A stretch of 64,000 bases of DNA, taken from the NCBI RefSeq assembly GCF_024178315.1, contig NZ_JAMZIK010000030.1, positions 90,663 through 154,662 of the forward strand, in the 5' to 3' direction. Numbering within the stretch: position 1 is the stretch's first letter; each line of letters starts with the position of its first letter. A program made the position numbers and the translations under genes. Origin of the DNA: Siccirubricoccus soli. Its GTDB lineage: Bacteria > Pseudomonadota > Alphaproteobacteria > Acetobacterales > Acetobacteraceae. A model generated the notes under the pieces. It made no database searches, was not told the origin of the DNA, and saw only the letters and a list, made by a program, of their open reading frames with translations. Shown here piece by piece: positions 25,905 to 34,343 of this stretch.

Positions 25905-26132
25905 TTAGACTACCCGGGCAGACGGAAGCGACTGGAGCCAGCTTTCCAGGTCCCCCGCCAGAATCAGTGTCCGGCCGGCGATTTTCCTCGCGGTAAGGCG
26001 CCCTGCCCGAATCTCACCATAGAGCGTTGTGCGGCCGACCCGGGCGAGGTTGTAGGCCTCCGGGATCGTGTACACCGGCCTCTGCCGAAGCGCGGTCGTA
26101 TGGTCAGTAATGACCTGCTCATCGACTTCCAT
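25905..26132 (-). CDS. Excisionase-like helix-turn-helix protein
   Basis: A 75-aa DNA-binding protein with the excisionase/AlpA-type winged helix: VYTIPEAYNLARVGRTTLYG (recognition helix), EIRAGRLTARKIAGRTLILA and DLESWLQSLP. AGAGG lies five bases before the ATG at 26132; a longer frame reaches 26183. It lies about 360 bp inside the right attachment site, at the opposite end from the integrase, and is a likely directionality factor or regulator of the island. Immediately downstream on the same strand is the phage virion-type gene, with almost no spacing. Confidence 0.8.
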   Translation of the reverse strand: MEVDEQVITDHTTALRQRPVYTIPEAYNLARVGRTTLYGEIRAGRLTARKIAGRTLILAGDLESWLQSLPSARVV

Positions 26133-26493
26133 GCTTGCCTCTTCGTGAATACTGGACAGCGGCGTCCACGAACAGCATAGCAAGACCGGTCCCAGCCAAA
26201 CAATATACTTTATTAGGTCGACAACAGTATTGACGCTTGTCTCGTCTAATGGACCGACCGATTAAGTAGGCGCTTATCTCTACACTTGGTGGTCACGTTG
26301 GGACGACGTTTGACGACGACACCGTAGGGTGCGTTAGGCTGTCGGCTTCCCGCACGCATTAAGCGTCGCTTTCGCCAGAGCCATTTGAGATACCACTGGC
26401 TGCAGGAGCCTAGCGACGGGCGGCCGCACCCAATGCGCACCCAAAGGCAGCCCGGCCGTATAGTCGCGGCCTAAGGCTTGCGATACCGCCCAC
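26133..26493. other. Right-end intergenic region of the island
   Basis: No gene is supported in these 360 bases. Bases 26190-26250 are AT-rich and probably hold the promoter of the leftward excisionase-like gene. The rest, up to the attachment site, is likely to contain integrase or excisionase binding sites, but no clear repeat could be picked out by eye. Confidence 0.4.
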
Positions 26494-26555
26494 CCCACAA
26501 GAAGACCATCATGGTGAACATGGCCTGACGTCCCGGCGGCGGCACTCGGTATCTC
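26494..26555. repeat. Island attachment site, right copy (attR)
   Basis: Exact 62-base direct copy of 3240-3301. It repeats the last codons and stop of the aldehyde dehydrogenase gene without the rest of the gene. Sequences outside the repeat differ on both sides from the left copy. Everything to the right is the ancestral 3' flank of the aldehyde dehydrogenase gene. Confidence 0.9.
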
Positions 26556-26563
26556 GGTGGCCC

Positions 26564-26611
26564 GGAGCAATATCCGATCAGGTGGAATCCCCTGATCGGA
26601 TGTCTTGCTCC
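26564..26611. repeat. REP-like hairpin, ancestral 3' flank of the aldehyde dehydrogenase gene
   Basis: An 11-bp perfect stem (26572-26582 / 26591-26601) inside a second 7-bp pairing (GGAGCAA 26564-26570 / TTGCTCC 26605-26611). The loop TGGAATC is shared with the 107-bp repeat at 32853. It lies 9 bp past the attR copy, so before integration it followed the aldehyde dehydrogenase stop and may have been its terminator. Confidence 0.55.
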
Positions 26612-26750
26612 AGCTATCCTGCGAGTCTCAAGCCGACAACCGCATTCGTCCCACCATCCTGCCCCGCCCCCCCCGTCGCGGTGGGGTTGCGTGCATGGCC
26701 AGCACCCACCCCGCGCGACGCGCTGCGCAGGGGCTGACGACACAGCCGTA

Positions 26751-29300
26751 TCAGGCATGGCGGCCGCTGACCACCGCGACTCCCCCGATCAATGCGGGGG
26801 CTGGCTGGCGCACGAAAAAGCGGTCGAGCGCGGTGGCAGGAGCGGCGGCGCCCCAGAAATAGCCCTGAGCCTCGGCGCAGCCCGCCTCTCGCACCAGTTC
26901 GAGCTGTGCGGCAGACTCGACCCCCTCCGCGGTTGCCACCATGCCGAGGCTCGTCGCGAGCCGGGCGATCGACCGGACGATGGCGCGGCAATCCTCGCGC
27001 GTCACCATGTCACGGACGAAGGACTGGTCGATCTTGATCTTGTCGAGCGGAAAATTGCGCAGATAGCTCAGGGACGAATACTTCGTCCCGAAATCGTCCA
27101 GGGATATCCCGACGCCCAGCGCCCGGAGGCGGTCGAATGCGGCAACGACCGCGTCATTGTCCTGCAGCAGGACAGATTCCGTAACTTCCAGTTCCAGCCG
27201 GCGCGGCGCCAAGCCGGACTCCCTCAGCGCCGAGCCGATCACCTGCAGAAGATCGTTGCTGGCGAACTGCACCGCAGAGACGTTGACCGCGACCTTCACG
27301 TCCTGGGGGAAATTCGCCGCTTCCCGGCAGGCCTGCCGCAGCACCCATTCGCCGAACTGCAGGATGAGGCCGGTTTCCTCCGCCAGCGGGATGAAATCGG
27401 CCGGCTGGACCAGGCCACGCACGGGATGCCGCCACCGCAGCAGCGCTTCGAAGCCGGCGAGCCTGTTCTCCACGATGCTGTAAACCGGCTGATAGTGGAC
27501 CTCGAGCTCATGACGGTCGAGCGCGTGCCGCAGATCGGCCTCGAGCTCCATCTTCGTCTGCAACTCGGCCGCCATAGACTGCTCGAAGATCCGATACGTC
27601 CCTCGCCCTTCCGCTTTCGCGCGGTAGAGCGCCACATCGGCATGCTTCATCATGGCCTCGGCGCTCAAGCCAGCGCCGTTCGCCCAGGCAATGCCGATGC
27701 TCGCCGCGACCGAGGCCTTGTAGCCACCCAGGCTGAACGGCATCGCCAGGGCCTCCGTGATGCGCTTTGCCAGCGCCTCGACCCGCTCGGTCACGGCGGC
27801 ACCGCCGACTGCCAGAATCGCGAACTCGTCTCCACCGAGCCGGGCGACGATTCCGCCGTCGTGCAAATGCGCCTTGATGCGTGCCGCGGCGGAACGGAGG
27901 AGCAGGTCGCCCGCCTGATGACCGAGCGTATCGTTGACGTTCTTGAAGTTGTCGAGGTCCATCAGCAGCAGCGCCATGGCCGTCCCGCCATCGCCATGGT
28001 CCCGCAGCGCCTGCTGCAGCAGTTCGCCGAAATGCCGGCGATTCGGCAGATCGGTCAGAGCGTCATGATTGGCGAGATGCCGGATGCGCGCCTCGGCGCG
28101 ACGGCTCTCGGTGACGTCTTCATAGGTCGCAACCCAGCCCCCATCGGCCAGCGGACGGTGGGATACCCAAAGCGATCGTCCCTGATCGTCTTCCCGCACA
28201 AAGGTCGCCGCCTTCGCCCCGGCTGCGAGCATTCGGTGCTCGGCCCAGACAGCCTCCGTGGCGCGGGCGCCGAAGCCGCCGGCCGTACCGGCACGGCGCA
28301 GGATGTCGGCCGCATGCACCCCCGGTGTCGCCGTGCCGCGTGGCAGGTGAAACATCTCTTCCAGCCGGCTGTTGCAGACGATGACCCGGTGCTCGGCATC
28401 GAACATCGCCAATCCCTGCGGCATGTTGCTGAGCGCCGCGTGGAAAAGCTGGTTCTGCCGGCGCAGCTCGGCATCGCGGGCCCGCAGCGTGGCATTCTGC
28501 TTGCTGAGCGCCGCCATCGCCTCCCGCACCTGAAGGTTGGCGTGGGACAGGCTCTCGCCGGTCTTGCGCAGGCTCTCGACCAGGGAACTGACATCCGCAT
28601 TCGCCTTGGCCAGCAGACGATTGTGCCAGGCGGCCAGCGCAGCCAATAGCAGCGAGGTGGCGATCAGCCCCATCAGCAGCCGCGAAAACTGCCAATGCAG
28701 GGCCGCAAGCTCCTCGTAATCCTCCTGCGCAAGATCGGCGCCGCGCGCATGCGCCAGCGAGGCAAGACGGGCCATTCGGGAATTAAGGGCCTCGAAGCTC
28801 CGCATGAGCTGCGAGACGGCACCGGCCTGATCGAGCGAGGCGAGCAACGGACGCGCCGCTTCCACCGCGCTTGCCAGGGAAGCGACGATCTCGCTCACCT
28901 CCGGGTCGGCGCGGACGAAAGCGCCCACTTCGCCGGCGCGGAGAACCGCCACGCGGCTCGCGAGCAGGTCGAGCCACGTCTCGACTTCCTCCCGCTCCGC
29001 ATCCCCGTGGCGGAGGATCAAAGCGCCCAGCGCCGCCTGAAGCCGGGACACCTCATGGCCCGCCTGGGCAGCGGTCCAGCCGAGATTGTACCGCGATGTG
29101 TTCCGCAGGGCCTCCTGGCGTTCCTGAACCAGGCCGGAGACATGTGCCGCGCTGAGGGCGAGAAGCACCGTGGCAGCGACGAGCAAACCCTGGAAGCGCG
29201 ATCGACTGAACCGCGACTTTCGCGTCCGCATGGCGGCGTGAACGGGGGGCGTAGCTGAGGCAGGAGACTTAGCGGGGATCGAGCCTCCCGTTTCGCTCAT
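26751..29300 (-). CDS. Membrane-anchored PAS-GGDEF-EAL c-di-GMP signalling protein
   Basis: An 849-aa inner-membrane protein predicted to make and/or degrade cyclic di-GMP. Transmembrane helices near 37-55 and 206-226 bracket a periplasmic helical sensor of about 150 residues. Next come a coiled coil (about 232-285), a PAS domain (285-400), a GGDEF domain with canonical GGDEF at 489-493, and an EAL domain with canonical EAL at 618-620 plus the DDFGTKYSSLSYL and IKIDQSFV blocks. No RxxD inhibitory site is seen five residues before GGDEF. Both active sites look intact, so the net direction cannot be read. Its start overlaps the stop of the upstream molybdopterin-domain gene as ATGA; the two are cotranslated and the small protein is a likely sensor partner. 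Confidence 0.93.
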   Translation of the reverse strand: MSETGGSIPAKSPASATPPVHAAMRTRKSRFSRSRFQGLLVAATVLLALSAAHVSGLVQERQEALRNTSRYNLGWTAAQAGHEVSRLQAALGALILRHGDAEREEVETWLDLLASRVAVLRAGEVGAFVRADPEVSEIVASLASAVEAARPLLASLDQAGAVSQLMRSFEALNSRMARLASLAHARGADLAQEDYEELAALHWQFSRLLMGLIATSLLLAALAAWHNRLLAKANADVSSLVESLRKTGESLSHANLQVREAMAALSKQNATLRARDAELRRQNQLFHAALSNMPQGLAMFDAEHRVIVCNSRLEEMFHLPRGTATPGVHAADILRRAGTAGGFGARATEAVWAEHRMLAAGAKAATFVREDDQGRSLWVSHRPLADGGWVATYEDVTESRRAEARIRHLANHDALTDLPNRRHFGELLQQALRDHGDGGTAMALLLMDLDNFKNVNDTLGHQAGDLLLRSAAARIKAHLHDGGIVARLGGDEFAILAVGGAAVTERVEALAKRITEALAMPFSLGGYKASVAASIGIAWANGAGLSAEAMMKHADVALYRAKAEGRGTYRIFEQSMAAELQTKMELEADLRHALDRHELEVHYQPVYSIVENRLAGFEALLRWRHPVRGLVQPADFIPLAEETGLILQFGEWVLRQACREAANFPQDVKVAVNVSAVQFASNDLLQVIGSALRESGLAPRRLELEVTESVLLQDNDAVVAAFDRLRALGVGISLDDFGTKYSSLSYLRNFPLDKIKIDQSFVRDMVTREDCRAIVRSIARLATSLGMVATAEGVESAAQLELVREAGCAEAQGYFWGAAAPATALDRFFVRQPAPALIGGVAVVSGRHA

Positions 29301-29845
29301 CTTACGACGAGTCGGGCCACCGACCAGGCGGAGCGGCTGTAGTACAGCCGGGTCCTCAGTTCGGGGCTGGAATCATAGGGGTAGACGATGAAGAGCGGTC
29401 CCTTGTCGCTGACCCGCATGGGCTCGCCATTGCGCAGCAAGGCGAGGATCACGCCGAAGCGTGCGAAGTCGGCGACCGGGATGTCCGTCGAATAGTCGTT
29501 CAAGGCAATCGCCGTGACCGTCTCGCCGGTGGCCCCGACCGCGTCCATCAGCTTCGCCAGCGGTACCCCGTCGAAGCGCATGGGGCCGTCATACCACGGG
29601 GAGTTGGTGACGATGGTGTCAAGGCCGAAGGCCTCCAGCATCGGCCGATCGAAGACCGCGGCGTCCCCCTGGTTGGTGTGCCGGATCCGGCCCGATACGG
29701 TGAGGAGCGGGCGCTGGCTGGGCGTGGGCAAGGGCGGCCTGCCGCCGTCGCCCTGCCCATGCGCCTCCGGTGGAAGGATCAGGGCCGGTGCGCAGGCCGC
29801 CCCGGCCGCCAGAGCGAGCACCCACCGTCTGCCTCGGCGATCCAT
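29297..29845 (-). CDS. Exported oxidoreductase molybdopterin-binding domain protein
   Basis: The 182-aa product has a signal segment (MDRRGRRWVLALAAGAACAP) and a reduced sulfite-oxidase-type molybdopterin fold: LLTVSGRIRHTN, FDRPMLEAFG, RFDGVPLAKLMDAVGA, then AIALNDYSTDIPVADF and LFIVYPYD. The cysteine that ligates molybdenum in true sulfite oxidases is absent, so it may be a binding rather than a catalytic module. The start has GGAGGGAGGG upstream; a longer frame to 29926 lacks support. It overlaps the GGDEF-EAL gene by four bases. Small proteins of this type paired with diguanylate cyclases suggest a periplasmic ligand or redox input. Confidence 0.8.
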   Translation of the reverse strand: MDRRGRRWVLALAAGAACAPALILPPEAHGQGDGGRPPLPTPSQRPLLTVSGRIRHTNQGDAAVFDRPMLEAFGLDTIVTNSPWYDGPMRFDGVPLAKLMDAVGATGETVTAIALNDYSTDIPVADFARFGVILALLRNGEPMRVSDKGPLFIVYPYDSSPELRTRLYYSRSAWSVARLVVR

Positions 29846-30021
29846 CCGGCTGTCCCTCCCTCCAAACTGCCCTGCCCCAACACTGTCGGGCTCGGAACCT
29901 GCGCCGCAGTGCGCCGCTCCCCTCAAGGGCAGCAGCTTCCGCCGGGCTCCGGTGATCGTGCCACTCTCATCGGCGCCTTGGCGTCCATGGGCGCGGTCCC
30001 GATCAGTCCTGGCGCAGCCCT

Positions 30022-30381
30022 TCAGCGGTCGTCCCGGCTGTAGATGGTCCCCTCGGCGGCGCCTTCCGCACCGCGCCAGAGTTCCACGCGCTGCAGGCCA
30101 GGCAAGGCGGCGTCCAGGCGGTTCCAGATCCAGCGCGCGACATTCTCGAGCGTCGGCATCTCAAGGCCTTCGATATCATTGAGATATCGGTGGTCGAGCT
30201 GCTTGCGGACCGAGTCCAGAACCGGCGCGACTTCCAGCAGGTCATGCGACCAGCCATAGACGGGGTCAGGGTCGCCACTCATGACGACCCTGACCTTGAA
30301 GCTGTGCCCATGCAGAGGCGTGTCCGGTGTCGTTTTGTGCGCGGCGTCGAAGGCAAAGTCGCGGAAGGTCAAGGCGGGCAT
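30022..30381 (-). CDS. QueD/PTPS-like protein lacking catalytic cysteine
   Basis: A 119-aa member of the 6-pyruvoyl-tetrahydropterin synthase / 6-carboxytetrahydropterin synthase family, a step of queuosine or pterin synthesis. Zinc-ligand histidines are present: His15 in FDAAHK, and His24 and His26 in LHGHSFKV. GDPDPVYGWSHDLLEV and LDHRYLNDIEGLEMPTLENV match QueD closely. However, the loop between the first histidine and HGH is short and lacks the catalytic cysteine (Cys-Gly-Arg-x-H-G-H in E. coli QueD), and the KET-like glutamate near the C-terminus reads Trp-Arg-Gly. So the usual chemistry is unlikely, or another residue serves. No queC or queE is nearby. Confidence 0.8.
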   Translation of the reverse strand: MPALTFRDFAFDAAHKTTPDTPLHGHSFKVRVVMSGDPDPVYGWSHDLLEVAPVLDSVRKQLDHRYLNDIEGLEMPTLENVARWIWNRLDAALPGLQRVELWRGAEGAAEGTIYSRDDR

Positions 30382-31078
30382 TGCCCCGGACTCCAGAAGG
30401 TTGAATTTGTTGGGTCGAGTGGCGATTATACGCCACCGCGCTCACTTTTGCAGCATACGCGAATCATTTGCCAGAGTGTTATCGATTAAGCTATGGCTGC
30501 CAATGGCCATGGCAGGGCCACCGGCTGGGCGGTCCGGCTCGCCGCCGATCCGCCAACCCCTTCGTCCTGGCGCGGCCCGTGCCGCGGGCGTGGGTGCACT
30601 GACACCGGGGATCCCTCGGTACCCTGTCGCCGGGACGTCCGCCGAAGCATGCCGGCACAGGCATCGCCCGGCGGCTTCTGGGCACGGGCCACAGCCTCCT
30701 CGTCACGCTGCCGGACAAGCGCGGCACCGCCAGGCTGCCGGGCCGTGCCCGCATCGCCAGGCGTGACCGCCGGGCACCGGTCGGCGGCCGGCCGCCGCAC
30801 GTCCTTGAGCGGGCGGAGCGCATGACGGGGCGATGGATCGGACAGGTCGCTTTCGCCGGCGCCATCGGACATGCCGCCGGTCAAAGCGCTGTAGCGGCGA
30901 ATCCCTGCACCGGAGCGCGCCCGAATTCCTCGGCCATTCCCGACGCCAGAAGGCGACCACCATGGTCGCCATGGGCTGATCCCGGGCCCGGCGCGCCCTG
31001 CCTGGCGAGCGGCGGACGCCGGTCAGCCGCGCCACCTGACCGGCGTCCTCGTTCAGCACGCTACCCGGCGTGGCCGCT
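30382..31078. other. Intergenic stretch of about 700 bases
   Basis: No gene is supported on either strand; the frames present are Arg/Pro/Ala-rich shadows without starts or domains. The first 100 bases are AT-richer and probably contain the promoter of the leftward QueD-like gene. Confidence 0.4.
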
Positions 31079-32389
31079 TCACGGGTGCTGCTCCCGCTCG
31101 AATACCTCAAGCTGCGCCCCGAGAACCTTGCCCTTCGTCTCCGGCCCCAGATAGACGCCGATGATGAGGAGGATGAGCGAGCCGATCGTCGCGTACATCA
31201 TCGGCAGCGCGAAGCCCATCTCCCGGTTCACCGCATAGTAGGTGAGGATCGGCGCGACGAAGCCGCCCCAGATGGCCCCCTGGTGGTAGACGAAGCCGGC
31301 GGCGGAGGCGCGGATCTCGGTCGGAAACCGCTCCGAGAGCCAGCAGGGGTTCAGCGTGTCCTTGCCGCCGACGACCAGGGCCTGCAGCAGGAAGCCGAGC
31401 GTGAAGATCATCGGGTCGATCGTCGTCAGATAGATCGGCGTGATGAAGATGGCGATGGCGCAGGGGATGATGAGCGCCCAGCGCCGCCCGATCCGGTCGG
31501 ACATGGCGCCCCAGAAGGCCGCCGAGACGAAGACCAGGATGTTGCCCCAGAACAGCGGCGTCGCCACCATCGCCGGCGTCCATCCCAGCTCCTTCTGCAG
31601 ATAGGTGCCGGGCAGCGCCCAGATCGAGTAGTAGACGCAGAAATTGGCGGCCATCCAGAGGCAGCCGGTCAGCGTGTTCCACAGGTATTTCCGCTTGAAG
31701 ATGGCGAAGAGCGGCAGCGTCACCTGCCTGGTGCTGGCCTGGATCTTCTGATTCTCCGCCCAGATCTCCGGCTCCTTCACATAGGCGCGGATCCAGAGGC
31801 AGACGAGCGCCGGCAGCACGCCGAGGATCAGCATGCCGCGCCAGCCATAGCCCGGTCCCAGCCGTTCCAGCGGCTCGTAGAGCAGGCCGTAGGCGGCGGC
31901 CGAGAGCGCATAGCCGAGCCCCCAGGACCCCTGCAGCACGCCCGACATCAGGCCGCGCGACCGTGCCGGCCAGGATTCCATGGCGAGTGCCGCGCCGGCC
32001 GGCCATTCGGCCCCCATGCCGATGCCGAGCAGCGCCCGGAAGAAGAACAGGAAGGCGAAGTCCGGCGAGAATCCGGCGAGGAAATTACATATCGAGTACC
32101 ACAGGATGGAGATCATCAGCGGCGCCTTGCGGCCCATCCGGTCGGCCAGCCAGCCCGCCGCCGTGGCGCCGAGGAGCCGCAGCCACAGCGTGACGGCGAA
32201 GACGGCCGTGACGGCGGTGAGCGGGACGTCGAATTCCCGCGCGATCGGCAGCATGATGAGCAGGAAGATGGTGAAGTCGAACGCATCCAGCGTCCAGCCG
32301 AGCCAGGCCGCCAGATAGGCGTACCACTGGTCCTTGGTGGGTTCCTTCCACCAGGGCACGGCTTCTGCGCCCTTCACCGCTACGGGCAT
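31079..32389 (-). CDS. MFS transporter, metabolite:H+ symporter type
   Basis: A 436-aa major facilitator with 12 hydrophobic segments. The first-loop signature is GWLADRMGRKAPLM, the second-half signature GAMSDRIGRRWALI. The N-terminal AAWLGWTLDAFDFTIFLLIM and FFRALLGIGMGAEWPAGAAL are characteristic of the sialate/aromatic-acid:H+ symporter (NanT/ShiA-like) group. The likely substrate is an organic acid, taken up with protons; identity cannot be read. The ATG has GGGAGG five bases upstream. It stands alone, with no catabolic gene beside it to hint at the substrate. Confidence 0.88.
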   Translation of the reverse strand: MPVAVKGAEAVPWWKEPTKDQWYAYLAAWLGWTLDAFDFTIFLLIMLPIAREFDVPLTAVTAVFAVTLWLRLLGATAAGWLADRMGRKAPLMISILWYSICNFLAGFSPDFAFLFFFRALLGIGMGAEWPAGAALAMESWPARSRGLMSGVLQGSWGLGYALSAAAYGLLYEPLERLGPGYGWRGMLILGVLPALVCLWIRAYVKEPEIWAENQKIQASTRQVTLPLFAIFKRKYLWNTLTGCLWMAANFCVYYSIWALPGTYLQKELGWTPAMVATPLFWGNILVFVSAAFWGAMSDRIGRRWALIIPCAIAIFITPIYLTTIDPMIFTLGFLLQALVVGGKDTLNPCWLSERFPTEIRASAAGFVYHQGAIWGGFVAPILTYYAVNREMGFALPMMYATIGSLILLIIGVYLGPETKGKVLGAQLEVFEREQHP

Positions 32390-33658
32390 GTTGACCTCCC
32401 TGTTTGTCGTGTTCTTGCTTGTCCGCCCTGCCGGGGTGTCGCCAGGTGCAGCCTTTGGACGGCACCCCTTCTGCGGCCGAGCGGGCCGCTGATCGGCCGT
32501 GGTGGCGCAGCCCTGCCGAGGGCGGTGGCCGACGCCATCGGATGTCGCCCCGGTCTCCGCACTCCGGATCTGGCCGGGGCTACGGCCCGGTGCCTTCGGC
32601 GTGCCGTCAGTGGGACGTCGCGGTGGCCGCGTCAGTCGCCAGGACCGTCGCGGGCGCGCTGTTGTTGCGGTGCGGGGCGTGCGCGGCCGGCCGGCGATCC
32701 TTCGGCACGCCTTGAGGTGCGGCTCGGCATCCGGTCCTCCCCCTGAGCGGGCAGAGGCGAAGACGGCACAGGGTCGGGGCAGCGATGGTCGCAGGTCTCA
32801 CGCAGCCAGGATGGCCCCGATCGGTCGCAACGGCTCTTACCCGGGGGCGACGCTAGAGCAGATCGCGTTCAGATGGAATCATCTGAACGCGCGAAGATGC
32901 TCGCAAAACAACGGCCTGGAGCATGCTGCGTGAGCGCAAGCGAACGCCGCATGCTCCAGAACCCGCGAAGGCGGAGGAGCAACAGGCTTCTGGCGGCAAC
33001 GCCCGCTCCGTCCCGCCTCGGCCCGCCATGCGCCGGGCGGCACCGGCAGCGGCGACGGCGCGATGCCCGGCAGCATCCCGGCCGCGACGCGGGGTTTCAT
33101 CCGGCCGGAAGGCGGGTGACCGCAGGCACAGCCAGGACAGGGCGATCGGACGCATCTCCGGCGGGACGCCAGATGCGGAGGAATCGACTCATGCTCCCCT
33201 GTTGCCCCGCCAGCTGCCAGCCCGCCAATGACGCCGGCACCGCGAGGCCGCGGCGTGACGCGTTGATCGCGGCGGGCTCGGGCGGGCTCTGGCTCGCCCT
33301 CGCCAGCGACTGGCTGCAATCCGCCCCCGCCACCCGCCCGGACCGCGGGACGGTCGTGGCGCCCTGCCCCGAAACCGAGCGGCCAGCCGCGGCCTGACCT
33401 CCGCGTTGCCCCGGCCGGGAACGGGCTGCCCGGCCATGGCCGCCAGATGCGGCTGCCGGGCCGGGCGATGCCCCGCCCGGCATGCCCGGCATGTGTCGTA
33501 ACATTCTGATCCGGCTGCGTATTTCGCCAACGCTGCACCGCGAATGTGACCGCCGCACCCCGCCCGGCGGGCGTAGGGTGGCTGCCGGGACCATCGCACC
33601 GTGCTCCGGGTCGCGGACCCGCTCCCGACGCGGCACGGCCAATGACGGGCGAGCAGGA
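32390..33658. other. Long intergenic region holding one 107-bp repeat
   Basis: About 1.27 kb with no supported gene. It includes the 107-bp repeat at 32853-32959. Frames around 32900-33400 on both strands are shadow-like (Arg, Pro, Ala rich). Promoters for the leftward transporter and the rightward fasciclin gene must lie here, but none could be pinpointed. Confidence 0.4.
32853..32959 (+). repeat. 107-bp two-hairpin repeat, copy A
   Basis: Begins CTAGAGCAGATCGCG and ends GCATGCTCCAG. It contains two hairpins (TTCAGA...TCTGAA with loop TGGAATC, and GGAGCATGC...GCATGCTCC) joined by TCGCAAAACAACGGCC. Copies B (38873-38979) and C (50788-50894) are near-identical inverted copies of the same length; D (59696-59802) is a divergent one. 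Likely a REP/MITE-like repeat. Confidence 0.8.
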
Positions 33659-34204
33659 ATGCAACATCGTGGCCTCATCGCCGGCGCGGCAGCGGCGGCC
33701 CTCTGCCTGGGCGGCGCTGCCGCCCATGCCCAGGACTGCATGGCCGTCATGGCACGAAACCCGCAGCTCAGCACCTTCGTCGGGTCCCTGGAGCGCACCG
33801 GCGTCGCCGAATTGCTGCGGAGCCCGGGCCCCTTCACGATCCTCGCACCGACCAATGCGGCGATCGAACAGGTGCCGGTCAACATCCGCAACGACCTCAT
33901 GGGATCGCAGCCGAGAGACAGTTTCGACCCGATACGGGGACCGGCCGTGGTCAACGCGCATATTCTCGACGGCAAGCACATGGCGAGCGAGACGGCCGGC
34001 CGGCAGGAAATCAGGATGCGGACCAGGAACGGCAATGAGCTGATCCTGAACCGCCAGCCCGACGGGCACTACAGCATCACGCCCGGGGGCGGTGGATTCA
34101 GCGCCGGCGGTGCGCACCGCATCCAGCCTGCGCATGTCGTCCAGGCCGATATCCCTTGCAGCAATGGCGTGGTTCACATCGTGGATCACGTCCTGGTGCG
34201 CTGA
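33659..34204 (+). CDS. Secreted fasciclin (FAS1) domain protein
   Basis: A 181-aa exported protein: signal peptide GLIAGAAAAALCLGGAAAHA cleaved before QDC, then one FAS1 domain with the H1-like block GPFTILAPTNAAIEQV and the closing H2 region with NGVVHIVDHVLV. Such domains mediate adhesion or matrix contact and occur singly in many Proteobacteria. Two cysteines (in QDCMAV and IPCSNG) could form a disulfide. The ATG is preceded by AGGA almost without spacing. It is slightly larger than usual because of a Gly-rich insertion (ITPGGGGFSAGGAHR). Confidence 0.85.
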   Translation: MQHRGLIAGAAAAALCLGGAAAHAQDCMAVMARNPQLSTFVGSLERTGVAELLRSPGPFTILAPTNAAIEQVPVNIRNDLMGSQPRDSFDPIRGPAVVNAHILDGKHMASETAGRQEIRMRTRNGNELILNRQPDGHYSITPGGGGFSAGGAHRIQPAHVVQADIPCSNGVVHIVDHVLVR

Positions 34205-34343
34205 ACGGCCCCGGCCAGTCCTCGGGCGCCCGCACCTCCAGGGCAGTGCCGGCTCCGGATGCGGGGTGGCGCTCATGCCCGAGCGCCACCCCGGTTCAGC
34301 CATGCTGCGCGGCCGGGCCGCAGCCAGGCCGCGCGATCGCGCC

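Noticed and set aside
26691..28649. 652-codon plus-strand frame opposite the GGDEF-EAL gene
   Set aside because: Antisense shadow; the minus strand encodes canonical GGDEF and EAL motifs in one continuous frame.
30486..31110. Overlapping minus-strand frames between the QueD-like and MFS genes
   Set aside because: Several frames of similar length compete, none has a start signal or recognisable sequence, as expected of high-GC non-coding DNA.
32873..33397. Plus-strand frame beginning inside the 107-bp repeat
   Set aside because: It starts within a repeat that is intergenic elsewhere, and the product is Arg/Pro/Ala-rich with no domain.
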